Source of the DNA: Verrucomicrobiota bacterium
GTDB taxonomy: Bacteria > Verrucomicrobiota > Verrucomicrobiia > Limisphaerales > UBA9464
NCBI GenBank assembly: GCA_947454705.1
Contig: CANGKZ010000002.1
Coordinates: forward strand, 142,882-206,881
Length of the DNA: 64,000 nucleotides
Reading direction: 5' to 3'
Shown: in pieces, positions 9,322-19,300 of the stretch
Layout: each line of letters starts with the position of its first letter
Numbering within the stretch: position 1 is the first letter of the stretch
Notes under the pieces: model-generated
Told to the model about the DNA's origin: nothing
Databases searched by the model: none
The model's input: the letters and a program-made list of their open reading frames with translations, nothing else
Made by a program: the position numbers and the translations under genes

Positions 9322-9416
9322 GCCGAGGCCAAGGCCACGGCCAAGTTTAAAGGTAAAAGGAAAAAGGCAAAACGAAGCGCCCTCCCATCTCCCAACTGCC
9401 AGCTCCCATCTCCTTC
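9321..9416. repeat. Cluster of short-period degenerate arrays (6-mer and two 7-mer types)
   Basis: Three arrays follow one another. Hexamers GGCCGA, GGCCAA, GGCCAC, GGCCAA are at 9321-9344. Heptamers AAAGGTA, AAAGGAA, AAAGGCA are at 9349-9369. Heptamers CTCCCAT, CTCCCAA, CTGCCAG, CTCCCAT, CTCCTTC are at 9382-9416. With the preceding REP doublet they fill the 406-bp gap before uvrC, leaving only about 65 bp for a promoter. Confidence 0.7.
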
Positions 9417-9481
9417 CCCGCTCCCACTCCTCGGGGCGGTTTGATTGTGGGAAAACCGTTTCCGCGCTAGGTTCGGAACCG

Positions 9482-11221
9482 GTGCCCGTCACAGATCACA
9501 TTCGGAACAAGTTGTCCCAGGTGCCCCATCGTCCCGGGGTGTACCTGCACAAGGACCGTTTCGGTACGGTCATCTACGTGGGCAAGGCGCGCGATCTGCG
9601 CAAACGGGTGAGCCAGTACTTCCATCCGTCGCGCCGCATGGGGTGGGATCTGAAGTTCAACGCGCTGGTGGACGCCATCCATGACTTCGACTGGCACGTG
9701 GTGAAGAACGAGCCGGAGTCGCTGCTGCTGGAAGGAAGGCTCATCAAGGACTTCCAGCCGCGCTTCAACATCGATTTCCGGGACGACAAACGGTTCCTCC
9801 TGCTCAAGGTGAACCTGAACGATCCGATCCCGCGCTTCACCCTCACGCGTCTGCGGAAGGACGATGGGTGTGTCTATTTTGGTCCGTTTGCCCACAGCGG
9901 CAGCGTCCGGCGCGCGCTGACGCTGATGCGCCGAAAGTTCCATCTGCGCGGATGCCGTCCGCTCACTCCGGGCGCGGCGGACCACAAGCACTGCCTGTAC
10001 GGGAATCTCAAGCACTGCACGGCGCCGTGCATCGGGAATGTCACCCGCGACGAATACCTCGCGCAGGTGCGGGCGGGGATCGAGTTTCTCGAGGGGCAGA
10101 CCGATGAGTTGCGCGAGGAACTCGAGGCCGAGATGAAAAAGGCCTCCGCCGCGCTGGAGTTCGAAAAGGCGGCCCAGCTCCGCGACGCGCTGGAAGACAT
10201 GCGCCGCACCACGCTCAAGACCGAGAAGTTCGAGCGCATCCCCTACAAATTGCCGGTGGCGATCCATCCCGAGGCCGACATGCGGGAGCTGGGGCGCGTG
10301 CTGGGGCTGCCCGCGGCTCCGGCCCGCATCGAGGGCTACGACATCTCGAACATCAGCGGCACGTTCATGGTGGCCTCGATGGTGAGCTTCTGGCACGGGC
10401 GGCCGGACCGGTCGAATTACCGTCGGTTCCGCATGAAAACCGTGACCGAACAGAACGACTTCGCCTGCATGGCGGAGACGATCCGCCGTCGCTACTCGCG
10501 TCTGGTCCGGGAAATCAAGGAAGGGAAGGTGTCCCGGGAGGATTCCTCGGATTCTCCCGATTCAGGCGGGGAACCCATCCCCGAGGCGCTGGCCGGGGCG
10601 GTCCGGGATGTGTCGAAGGCATTTCACCGGGCGCGATCCACTCCCATGACCGATGCCGCGGCGCCGCGCATTCCCGAGGAATCGATGCAGGAAGGGGCCT
10701 CGGAGGAAGCTCCCGAAGTGCCGCCGCCCTGGGTTCCGCGTCCGCCGTCTCGGCCGGGTTTACCAGATTTGATCCTCATCGACGGCGGCCCGGGCCAGTT
10801 GAACGCGGCGTGCGCGGAGCTGGCGCAGCTGGGGCTTTCCCACATTCCGGTGATCGGTCTGGCGAAGGAAAACGAGGAAATCTACCGCCCGGGCGTGAGC
10901 GCACCGCTCGTTCTGGGGTTGGATCACAATGCGGTGAAGCTGCTGCAGCGTGTTCGCGATGAATCGCACCGTTTTGCCAACACCTACAACGCCCAGCTGC
11001 GTCTGCGCCGCATTTCCGAGAGTGTTCTGGATGAGTTCCCGGGCATCGGCGGGGCGCGCAAACAGGCGCTTTTGCGGCGGTTTGGCTCGGTTCAGAGGCT
11101 TCGACGCGCCACGGCGGAGGAAATTGCCGAGGTACCAGGATTGGGCGGAAAGACGGCCGTGGAGCTCAAGGCGTTTCTCGACGCGCGGGTTGAACAGAGC
11201 GACCCCTCCCGCAGTCCGTAA
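9482..11221 (+). CDS. uvrC: Excinuclease ABC subunit C
   Basis: Nucleotide-excision-repair endonuclease that makes both incisions at lesions marked by UvrAB. From the GTG at 9482 the product is 579 residues. The GIY-YIG domain opens with PGVYLHKDRFGTVIYVGKA (residues 18-36). The Cys-rich region (GCRPLTPGAADHKHCLYGNL), a UVR helix pair (ALEFEKAAQLRDALEDM), the RNase H-like C-terminal nuclease domain (YDISNISGT, LILIDGGPGQLNAA) and tandem helix-hairpin-helix motifs (FPGIGGARKQALL, VPGLGGKTAVEL) follow. The frame is open back to 9089, but those 131 residues are translated repeat DNA and the true start must be at or near 9482. An acidic linker of about 75 residues (near 345-420) is unusually long. 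Confidence 0.95.
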   Translation: MPVTDHIRNKLSQVPHRPGVYLHKDRFGTVIYVGKARDLRKRVSQYFHPSRRMGWDLKFNALVDAIHDFDWHVVKNEPESLLLEGRLIKDFQPRFNIDFRDDKRFLLLKVNLNDPIPRFTLTRLRKDDGCVYFGPFAHSGSVRRALTLMRRKFHLRGCRPLTPGAADHKHCLYGNLKHCTAPCIGNVTRDEYLAQVRAGIEFLEGQTDELREELEAEMKKASAALEFEKAAQLRDALEDMRRTTLKTEKFERIPYKLPVAIHPEADMRELGRVLGLPAAPARIEGYDISNISGTFMVASMVSFWHGRPDRSNYRRFRMKTVTEQNDFACMAETIRRRYSRLVREIKEGKVSREDSSDSPDSGGEPIPEALAGAVRDVSKAFHRARSTPMTDAAAPRIPEESMQEGASEEAPEVPPPWVPRPPSRPGLPDLILIDGGPGQLNAACAELAQLGLSHIPVIGLAKENEEIYRPGVSAPLVLGLDHNAVKLLQRVRDESHRFANTYNAQLRLRRISESVLDEFPGIGGARKQALLRRFGSVQRLRRATAEEIAEVPGLGGKTAVELKAFLDARVEQSDPSRSP

Positions 11222-11299
11222 GAAATTCCGCAACCTTCTCATGCTTTCGCCATTCGACAGGAGCACCGTCAGCCCGCTAGGCTGAGCACCGGTTTGCAG

Positions 11300-12262
11300 A
11301 TGGATTCCACACCCATGATCGAGGTCCGAGACCTCACCAAGCGCTATCCCGGCCGCACGGCCGTGAATGGACTGACGTTTTCCGTCGGCCGCGGCGAGGT
11401 CGTGGGCTTCCTCGGTCCGAACGGGGCCGGGAAATCCACCACCATGCGGATCCTGTCCAGCTTCATGCCCGCAACCAGCGGCACGGCGCGGGTGGCGGGG
11501 TTCGATGTGTTTCATCAGGCCGATGAGGTCCGCCGCCGGATCGGCTACATGCCGGAAAACAACCCGCTGCATCTCGACATGCGGGTGCGCGAGTACCTGA
11601 AGTTCCGGGCGCGTCTCAAGGGCCTCGGATGGCGTCGAAGCCGTGAACGGGTCGATACCGTGCTCCGCCAGTGCGGTCTGGTGGATGTGGAACGCCGCAT
11701 CATCGGCCAGCTTTCCAAGGGATACCGCCAGCGCGTGGGCCTGGCCGATGCCCTCGTTCACGAGCCGGATCTGGTGATCCTCGACGAACCCACCATCGGC
11801 CTCGACCCGAACCAAATCCGGTCCGTCCGCGCGCTGATCAAGGAAGTGGGCCGGAGCCACACCGTGCTGTTGTCCACCCACATCCTGAGCGAGGTGGAGA
11901 TGACCTGCAGCCGGGTGTTGATCCTGAATCGCGGAACCATCATCGCGGCCGACACCACGGAGAATCTCCAGCGGCATCTGTCGCTGGACGGTCAGGTGGT
12001 GGCCGAGATCGAGGCCCCGATGAACATCCTGCGCGAAGGCTTCCGGGATCTGCCTGGAGTGGCGCGGGTGGATTTCTCCGAAATGGATGGCGACTTCATC
12101 CGCGTGGCGTTGACGCCGAAGGACGGCGAGGATTTGCGACCGATCGTGTTTGAACAGGTGCGGCAGCACGGATGGAAGCTCCGCGAGCTCACCCGCAGCC
12201 GGCATTCTCTCGAGGATATCTTTGTGCACCTGACCAAGGGACGGAAGGAGGAGCTGCTCTGA
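11300..12262 (+). CDS. ABC transporter ATP-binding protein, Gld/Nos-like exporter family
   Basis: A 320-residue ATPase of the ABC-2 (CcmA/GldA-like) type. Walker A GPNGAGKST, the signature LSKGYRQRVGLADAL, Walker B LVILDEPTIGLDP and the H-loop LLSTHILSE are all intact. The C-terminal 100 residues are the accessory domain usual in this family. The stop codon TGA shares its last base with the ATG of the permease gene, so the two are translationally coupled. The next two genes (GldG-like and DUF4340-like) complete a module common in Bacteroidota, Verrucomicrobiota and Planctomycetota. The transported substrate is unknown; the gliding-motility name comes from Flavobacterium and need not apply here. 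ATG 11300 is preferred; ATG 11315 is possible. Confidence 0.93.
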   Translation: MDSTPMIEVRDLTKRYPGRTAVNGLTFSVGRGEVVGFLGPNGAGKSTTMRILSSFMPATSGTARVAGFDVFHQADEVRRRIGYMPENNPLHLDMRVREYLKFRARLKGLGWRRSRERVDTVLRQCGLVDVERRIIGQLSKGYRQRVGLADALVHEPDLVILDEPTIGLDPNQIRSVRALIKEVGRSHTVLLSTHILSEVEMTCSRVLILNRGTIIAADTTENLQRHLSLDGQVVAEIEAPMNILREGFRDLPGVARVDFSEMDGDFIRVALTPKDGEDLRPIVFEQVRQHGWKLRELTRSRHSLEDIFVHLTKGRKEELL

Positions 12263-13014
12263 TGGCTGTGTTTCTCGCCCTGGTGCGACGCGAACTCGGG
12301 GTCGCCTTCAATTCCCTCACCGGCTACGTGGTGGTTTCCGTCGTGCTGCTGCTGTGCGGATTCTCGCTGGTGGACATCGTCACCAAATTGAACGGCGGCC
12401 GCGAAGCCGGTCCGGTGGTGGGGTTGTTTTATCGCAGTGCCTATTTCTGGTTGATCCTGCTGCCGCTGCCCTCGGTGATCACCATGCGGTCCTTCGCTGC
12501 GGAACGTTCGAGCGGCACGTATGAATCGCTCATGACCACACCGGTCGGCGACTGGCAGGTGGTGCTCGCGAAGTACGCCGGGGCCATGGTGTTTTACGCG
12601 CTGACCTGGCTGCCGCTGCTGGCGGTGCTCGCGGCGCTGCGGCAGATCACCCACGAGGAGGCGTTCCTCGAAGTCCGCGCCACGTGTTGCGCATTCCTCG
12701 GCATCGGGTTGATCGGATCGCTCTTCATTTCGATGGGTTGCTTTGCTTCCGCACTGACGCGCAGCCAGATGGTGGCGTCGATGCTGGCCTTCCTGTTCAC
12801 CATGGGCCTCTGGCTCGTGGGGCTTGGACCCGCCCTGGCCGACAATGCGGACGCGGGCACGGGCCGGTTCCTGTCCCACGTGTCGGTGCTGCGGCACATG
12901 GACGATTTCGCGGCGGGGATCATTGATTCGCGCCATGTGGTGTTTCATCTCACGGGGACGCTTCTGTTCCTGTTCCTCACCGCCCGCGTGGTGGAGAGCC
13001 GGAAATGGAAATAG
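12262..13014 (+). CDS. ABC-2 type permease, GldF-like
   Basis: A 250-residue integral membrane protein with about six hydrophobic segments. The first (TGYVVVSVVLLLCGFSLV) lies near residue 25, the last near the C-terminus. It contains the family motif TMRSFAAERSSGTYESLMTTPV between the second and third segments. The ATG at 12262 overlaps the stop of the ATPase gene by one base. It is the membrane channel for the ATPase next door. The 26-bp gap to the GldG-like gene indicates one operon. Confidence 0.92.
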   Translation: MAVFLALVRRELGVAFNSLTGYVVVSVVLLLCGFSLVDIVTKLNGGREAGPVVGLFYRSAYFWLILLPLPSVITMRSFAAERSSGTYESLMTTPVGDWQVVLAKYAGAMVFYALTWLPLLAVLAALRQITHEEAFLEVRATCCAFLGIGLIGSLFISMGCFASALTRSQMVASMLAFLFTMGLWLVGLGPALADNADAGTGRFLSHVSVLRHMDDFAAGIIDSRHVVFHLTGTLLFLFLTARVVESRKWK

Positions 13015-13040
13015 GAACGAACGCACGCTGACCCGCTGAA

Positions 13041-14552
13041 ATGTCTGAAGAAACCCCCAGCTTTGTTCCCGGTCGCAAGTGGCGCGTCGGATCGTCCGTC
13101 CTCCTGTCCTCGGTGGCCATGTTCGCCCTCGTGGTGATGGCGAACTACCTCGCGGCCACGCGTCGCGTGTGGCGTTACGACTTCTCCCAAGGACAGGCCA
13201 TCCGACTTTCCCCGCTCACCCTCGGGACGCTCGGGGCGTTGACCAACGACGTCCGGGTGACGGTGCTCTTCAATCAGGGTTCCGGTCTGTATCCGCACGT
13301 CGATTCCCTGCTGCGCGAGTACGAGGGCAAGTCATCTCACGTAGTGGTTCAACGCATCGATCCCGAGCGCAACCCGGGCCTCGCGCGACAGAAGAAGGTC
13401 GAATTCAAACTCGGGGCCAAGAGCGGCAACGTAGTGGTGTTTGAATCCGGGAGCCGCATTCGCGTGGTGCCGGAGGAGGATCTGTCGATTTACAATCAGG
13501 ACGACATCAACGCGCTGGTCCGGGGCGGACACAACGAGATCCGCCGCGCCGCGTTCACCGGCGAGGTCCGGTTTACATCGGCCGTTGCCGCACTGCTCGA
13601 CGGATCGCGTCCCCACGCAGTGTATCTCACCGGACATGGCGAGCCTCCCTGGGAGGGCGAGAACAATGGCGCGGGCTTTGCGGAATTCGACCGGTTGCTG
13701 CGCGGGGAGAAGAACCTGGTGGTCGAAGGCTGGAATCTTGCCACCAATGATTTGCCGGCCGACACGCAGCTGGTGGTGATCGCAGGTCCGACCTCGGCGT
13801 TCCTTCCGGTGGAGTTGTTGCGGGTGGAATCTTTTTTGAGGCGGGGCGGACGCCTGCTCGTGGCGCTGAGCCCCGAGGCGGTGGCCATTCCAACGGGGCT
13901 GGAGGAGTTGCTGCTGCGCTGGGCGGTTGGATGTCCGCCGCGAATTGCGGGCGAAGGAAACAAGGATTTCGTGCGGGGCGGGTTCGATGTGTTGTCGAAG
14001 AGCTTCGGGACGCATCCGTTGATGACCCCGCTGCGACGCGACGGTTCGCAGCTCTATTTCCCGTTTCCCCGCGTGGTGGTGCCGATGGATCCGCGATCCC
14101 TCCCGGCCGATGCCGCACGCGCGGAGTTGCTGGTGAGCACCAGCGAGCAGGGCCTGACGCGGTCTGATTTCAAGGGCGGGGCCGCGGCGTTCAGCGCGGA
14201 TCTGGGCGATCAGAAGGACCAGGTCATCCCCATTGCCGTCGCATCGGAAAAGGGCGGCGTTTCCGGCGTGGCCGCAGGCCGTGGTGCGGCGCGTCTGGTG
14301 GTGATCGGGGATTCCATGCTGCTCAGCAACGGGGTGCTCGACAGCGTGGGCAACCGGGATTTTGCGTCGCTCTGTGTGAGCTGGCTTCTGGACCGTCAGC
14401 AATCCCTGGCCATCGGGCCGCGTCCACTCCGCGAGTGGCGGCTGAGTCTTTCGCAGCGCCAGATCAACCTGATCCAATGGAGTCTGCTCGGCGCGCTCCC
14501 CGGCGGAGTGCTGCTGCTCGGCTTTGTGGTCTGGAGCCGGCGTCGCGCGTAG
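13041..14552 (+). CDS. GldG-like ABC exporter auxiliary protein
   Basis: 503 residues with a transmembrane helix near 20-40 (VLLSSVAMFALVVMANYLAA), a large extracytoplasmic region and a second helix at the C-terminus (LLGALPGGVLLLGFVVW). The first part (YDFSQGQAIRLSPLTLGTL, then VLFNQGSGLYPHVDSLLREY) matches the GldG/IFT52-like domain family that accompanies ABC-2 exporters. YLTGHGEPPWE is the typical central motif. It lies between the permease and the DUF4340-like gene with short spacings, so the four genes are very likely one transcript. Its molecular role is not established. Confidence 0.87.
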   Translation: MSEETPSFVPGRKWRVGSSVLLSSVAMFALVVMANYLAATRRVWRYDFSQGQAIRLSPLTLGTLGALTNDVRVTVLFNQGSGLYPHVDSLLREYEGKSSHVVVQRIDPERNPGLARQKKVEFKLGAKSGNVVVFESGSRIRVVPEEDLSIYNQDDINALVRGGHNEIRRAAFTGEVRFTSAVAALLDGSRPHAVYLTGHGEPPWEGENNGAGFAEFDRLLRGEKNLVVEGWNLATNDLPADTQLVVIAGPTSAFLPVELLRVESFLRRGGRLLVALSPEAVAIPTGLEELLLRWAVGCPPRIAGEGNKDFVRGGFDVLSKSFGTHPLMTPLRRDGSQLYFPFPRVVVPMDPRSLPADAARAELLVSTSEQGLTRSDFKGGAAAFSADLGDQKDQVIPIAVASEKGGVSGVAAGRGAARLVVIGDSMLLSNGVLDSVGNRDFASLCVSWLLDRQQSLAIGPRPLREWRLSLSQRQINLIQWSLLGALPGGVLLLGFVVWSRRRA

Positions 14553-14574
14553 GTTGAACCGTTCCTGTCTCTGA

Positions 14575-16374
14575 ATGAATTTTCGCACCACATGGCTTCT
14601 GGTTCTCGCGGCCCTTGGGCTCGGGGCCTATTTGTATGTGAGTGATCGCACGCCGGCGGTGCGCGTCGATGGACTCGCGGGTCCCCGTGTTCCCTTCACC
14701 CCCGTCGTGGTGCCGCAGGTCCAGGCCATCGAAGTGCTCCGCAGCAACACGGTGGTCCGGATCGAGCGCGATGGCGAAAACTGGCGGGTGCGCGTGCCGG
14801 TGGCGGACGCCGCGGATCGCGTGGTGGTGGAGGCCTTTCTCCGGAATCTCGGACGCCTCAAGCCCAAGAATTGGATTCCTTCGCGCCAGATCGATGCCGG
14901 GTCGGGCGGCCTGAGCGCGTTCGGTCTGGATGCCTCGGCGGTGACCCTCAAAGTCGAGGGCGGTCCGCAGCCAGCGTTTTTCAAACTCGGAGGACGCGCC
15001 CCCATCGGTGAGGGTTTTTATTTCCAGCGCGTGGGCGATGACGGCGTGTTTACGGCCGATGCCGCCCTGCTTGATTCGCTTCCGGAGGGGGCGTCGGGCT
15101 GGAGAAACCGCGCGTTGTTCTCCGTGCCGGCAACGGCGATCGAACGGGTGGAGCTGCGCGGGCGTACCCAATTTGAGGCGCGTCGTGTTTCCCGTGCTGG
15201 CGGGGCGAGTGAATGGAAGCTGATTCGACCCATTGAAGCCCGGGCCAACGGGGACCGCATGGAAGCGCTCGTGGGCCTTCTCCAGCGCGCCCGGATTTCT
15301 GAATTTGTCAGCGATGCCCCTGGGGCGGATCTCGAGCGATTTGGCCTGCAGCCGCCGGAATCCGAATTGATCCTTTCCGGCGCGAGCAATGCGCTGGTGC
15401 ATTTGCAGATCGGACGCTCGCCCTCCAACAGCCCGAGTTTGGTTTACGTGCGTCGGATGGCGGCGACCAACGTGGTCTTGATTCCGGCCACGGCGCTGCT
15501 CCCGGCGCAGGGAACGCTCGCCTCGTTCCGGGATCGCCGGCTCGTTCCGCCGTTGCTGGCGTCGCATCGATTGGAGTTTGCCGCTGCGGGCCGGTCGAAC
15601 GCGCTCGAACGCACCGGAACGAACTGGTGGATCACCGGCACCCCACGAATCCCGGCGCGCGCGGATCTGGTGGAGTTTTTCCTCGGACGCATGGAGGCGC
15701 TCGAGATTGCCGATTTCCCCAACGATGTGGTTGCGGATTATTCCCGATACGGACTGGCCACGCCCTCGCGGGTGTACGGATTCCAGGATTCGAGCAGCAA
15801 TTCTGTGCCAATGCGCCTGCTGCTCGGAGAGGGTTCAGATCGCGAATCGCAAATGATCTACGCACGGCGCGGGGATGAGTCACCGGTGTACGCATTGCGT
15901 CGTGCGGACGTCGCGCGGCTGCCTGAGTCGGCGTTGCAATTCCGCGACTTCCGGTTCGCCTCCACCAATGTCCAGAAGGTGGTTGCGGTCCATCGTGGAC
16001 GCACCCGCACGCTGGAGCGTTCTGTCACCGGCGAATGGATGGTCACCGCGGGTGTCTCGGGCGCGCCATTCAGCCCCGCCGCCGAGGAGACGCTGCACCG
16101 GATCGGGCTGCTCCAGACAATTCCGTTCACCATTGCGAACGAATCCGTTTTCACCTCGCGTCCTTCGTTCAGCGAGATTGGTCTCGATGTCACGCTGCAT
16201 CTGGATTCCACGGCTCCGTTGCGGAAGCTTCGGTTACGGTTCGTGGTGGATCTGGGCTCGCTGGCCGTGGCGCTGGTGAACTTCGAGGATGATCCGGTTT
16301 CCTATAGTCTGGAGCTGCCTGGCGCCCTGTACCGGGAAATCCTGCGCGACTTCAGTGTCATTCCGCGCGAGTGA
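14575..16374 (+). CDS. DUF4340-family protein of the Gld-like ABC operon
   Basis: 599 residues with one N-terminal membrane anchor (TTWLLVLAALGLGAYLYVSD, residues 4-23). The rest is periplasmic and repetitive: blocks of the form LxLGxxxP...GxxYxRR with nearby YGLATPSRVYG and FGLDASAVTLKV elements recur three or four times, the organisation of DUF4340 proteins. These are regularly encoded right after GldG-like proteins. It starts 22 bp after the GldG-like gene and ends 18 bp before the AsmA-like gene. The function is unknown; a periplasmic partner of the exporter is the natural inference. Confidence 0.85.
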   Translation: MNFRTTWLLVLAALGLGAYLYVSDRTPAVRVDGLAGPRVPFTPVVVPQVQAIEVLRSNTVVRIERDGENWRVRVPVADAADRVVVEAFLRNLGRLKPKNWIPSRQIDAGSGGLSAFGLDASAVTLKVEGGPQPAFFKLGGRAPIGEGFYFQRVGDDGVFTADAALLDSLPEGASGWRNRALFSVPATAIERVELRGRTQFEARRVSRAGGASEWKLIRPIEARANGDRMEALVGLLQRARISEFVSDAPGADLERFGLQPPESELILSGASNALVHLQIGRSPSNSPSLVYVRRMAATNVVLIPATALLPAQGTLASFRDRRLVPPLLASHRLEFAAAGRSNALERTGTNWWITGTPRIPARADLVEFFLGRMEALEIADFPNDVVADYSRYGLATPSRVYGFQDSSSNSVPMRLLLGEGSDRESQMIYARRGDESPVYALRRADVARLPESALQFRDFRFASTNVQKVVAVHRGRTRTLERSVTGEWMVTAGVSGAPFSPAAEETLHRIGLLQTIPFTIANESVFTSRPSFSEIGLDVTLHLDSTAPLRKLRLRFVVDLGSLAVALVNFEDDPVSYSLELPGALYREILRDFSVIPRE

Positions 16375-16392
16375 CCGCACCGGGGTCCGATC

Positions 16393-19300
16393 GTGAAACC
16401 CAAGGCCACGACTTCGACTGAACCGCCACCCGTCGGCGTCCGCCGCCGGTTTCGTGCGTTTTGGGGCACGCTGCGATTCTGCCGTCGGTGCGCACTGATC
16501 GCGTTCGCCCTTCTCCTGTTGGTTTTCCTGGTTTTGAACCAGCTCGGACTCCCGGATTTTGCAAAGGGACCGCTGCTGGATCAGTTGAGGTCGCGCGGGG
16601 CGGATCTTGATTTCAGCCGCATGCGCGTCCGCCTCGGGCGCGGCATCGTGGTCGAACAGGTCAACCTGCGTCGAACCGGCGAAGTGGTGGGGGAACAGGT
16701 GTTTGTCACCCAGCTCCAACTGAAACTCCGGTGGTCGGATCTGGTGTCGTTCCGTGTTCCGACGATTACAGCTGTAACGGTACATGGTGGACGACTGAAG
16801 ATTCCGTTCGAAACCGGGGATGGTCAGCGCCCGTATGTCTTCTCGGTGGAGGAGGTGGATGGACGTCTGAAGTTCGACAGTGAGACCCATTGGATTCTCG
16901 ACCGATTCGATGCCAAGTGCCACGGGGGCCGGCTCAATCTGACCGGAGATGTGGTGCTGAAACCCCCGGGGAGTTCCACGAACCGTACCGGATCTGATTC
17001 GGCCTGGCGTCCGGTGGTGTTCCAGATCGGACGAACCCTCGAGGCGATGAAATTCCGCGGCACGCCGCTGCTGGATGTATCGGCCCATGTGGATCTGGTG
17101 CATCCGTCGGATTCGACGGGGCGGATCCAACTCACCGCCGACGGCGTGGAGTCGGGTGCCATGCTTTCAGAATCCATTCGCCTCGACGGTTCGCTGGGAG
17201 CAGTTCCGGAGTCGGAGCGGACGGCGATGTCCGCGATGCGTGCGGAGGTGCACCTCGCATTGACCGGCGTGCGTGCGCCGCAGGGTGATGCGCGTTCCTT
17301 CGCGCTCACGGCGCAGGCGGATCTGACCCGCGATCGGCTGGAACCCGTGAAGGCGCATTGGGATCTGAAGCTGGCGCGTCCCAATACCCGTTGGGCGGGC
17401 GCGCGATTGTTGGAGGCGAAGGGGGATTTTCGTCCCATGGACGGAACCACCAACCGGTTCCTGCATCACGCCGTGGTGTCTGCCTCCGGGCTCACAAATC
17501 AGTGGGGTGCACTGGGCGAAGTCCGGTTTGAGGCGCGGGTGCCGGATCAACTGCATGTGATCCCGGATGTGTCGCAGCCGATGAGCTTGGAGTGGAGTGT
17601 TTCCGCCAATCAGGGCCGGGGAAGCGGGGGCGTGGTGGAGCACGCGGAGGTGTCGGGCGTGGTGCGTCATGAGGCGCGAACCACCGAAGTAAATCCTCCG
17701 CTCGCCTGGTCGTTGAATCGACTTGCCGACTGGACCTGGGACGCCTCTTTGAAGAGCCGGGGGATTTCGCACTCCAAGGTGCAGGTGGACTCGGTGGCGT
17801 TGGAAACCCGCTGGCGCGACGGAGTGCTGACGGTGACCAATCTTTCCGTGGGTGCGTACGACGGTCGTGCCCGGGTGAATCTCCAGGTGGATGCAAGAAC
17901 GCGCGAAGTGCGGGCCCGGGCTGAAACGCTGCTGGATCTCAAGGCGCTCGCGCCAGCGCTTGGGCCGGAAACGGAACGGTGGTTGGGCCAGTTTGGCTGG
18001 TCGCACGAACAACCGCCCGCCGCACAGGCCGAGGCGTTGCTTCGACTTCCCGCCGGGACGAACGGTCCGGTGAATTGGGGCGAAGAGTTGATTTCGAACC
18101 TTCAACTTGCCGGGTTGGCAACCGTGACCAACGGAAGCTACCGCGGCGTGGCGGCGAAGTTTGCCAGTGTTCCGTTCAGTCACACCAATCGCGTGTGGCG
18201 GGTGCTCGGCGCTCGCGTGGAACGGCCGGAGGGACAGGTGGAGTTTGATTTCACGGAGTGGTCGGCGGTGCGTGATTACCATTTTCGGTTGAAGACCTCG
18301 GTGGATCCCGCCGGGGTGTCGTCGCTCTTTGGCGCATCGGCTGCGGAAGCGCTGAAGCAAAACGCGAGGTTCACCGAACCGCCGAAGGTGGAGTTGGATC
18401 TCTGGGGCCGATGGCGCGAGCCGGAACGAACCGGCGTGGCGGGTCGCATCTCGGCCCGACGCTTTCATGTTCGCGGTCAGGACGTGGACGAATTTGATGC
18501 CGCGTACGTGGGCTTCACGAACGGCTGGTTGCGGGTGAAGGACGCGCGCGTGCGCCAGGGCGAGGCCAAGGCGATTCTGCCTCTGGTGGAGTTCGATATC
18601 CCGGGGCGCCGACTCTACTTCACCAACGCCCTGTCCACGCTGAGCCCGCGCAATGTGACCCGCGCCATCGGCCCGAAAACCGCTCGTGCTCTCGAACCGT
18701 TTGAGTTCGCCGTGAATCCCACCGTGGTGGTGAACGGCGTGATTCCCACGCAGGATGATGTCGACGAGGCGGACGTGCGGTTTGAAACCCTCGCCGACCG
18801 TTTTCATTGGTGGCGGCTGAGCGCGACCAATCTCGCCGCCACGGTCTGGTGGCGCGGGCAGTCGCTGGTGGTAACCAATCTTGATTCGGGTTTTCACGGC
18901 GGACGCCTCACCGGGAACCTCGTGGTGGATTTCACCGAGCCTGGCGATTCGGTATTCCGGTTTGATTCGGTGGTCTCGGAAGTGCAGCTCAAGAGCCTGC
19001 TCGCGGAGGTGGTCTCGGCCACCAATCGCATCGAGGGAATCATCGGCGGCCGCCTCACGGTTCGCGAAGCCCACAGCCGCACGAACGGTCCGTGGCAGGG
19101 TTCCGGTATTGCGCGGATGCGGGACGGATTCCTCTGGGATCTCCCGTTGTTTGGCGGTTTGTCGTCCACCCTGGATCGCATCGCCCCGGGCGTGGCACAG
19201 AGTCGTTTCAGTTCTGGTTCGGCCACGTTCACGATCACCAATCGCACGCTGCGGAGCCAGGACCTGGAGTTCCGTTCGCCGTCCATGCGCTTGCTCGCGA

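Noticed and set aside
9470-9480. GGTTCGGAACC inverted repeat before uvrC as an SOS (LexA) box
   Set aside because: Spacing and arms do not match the TGTTC-N4-GAACA form I know for Verrucomicrobiota, and no similar site lies upstream of recA.
9089-9481. Extended N-terminus of UvrC in frame
   Set aside because: The segment is translated REP and heptamer repeat DNA; UvrC homology begins just after GTG 9482.
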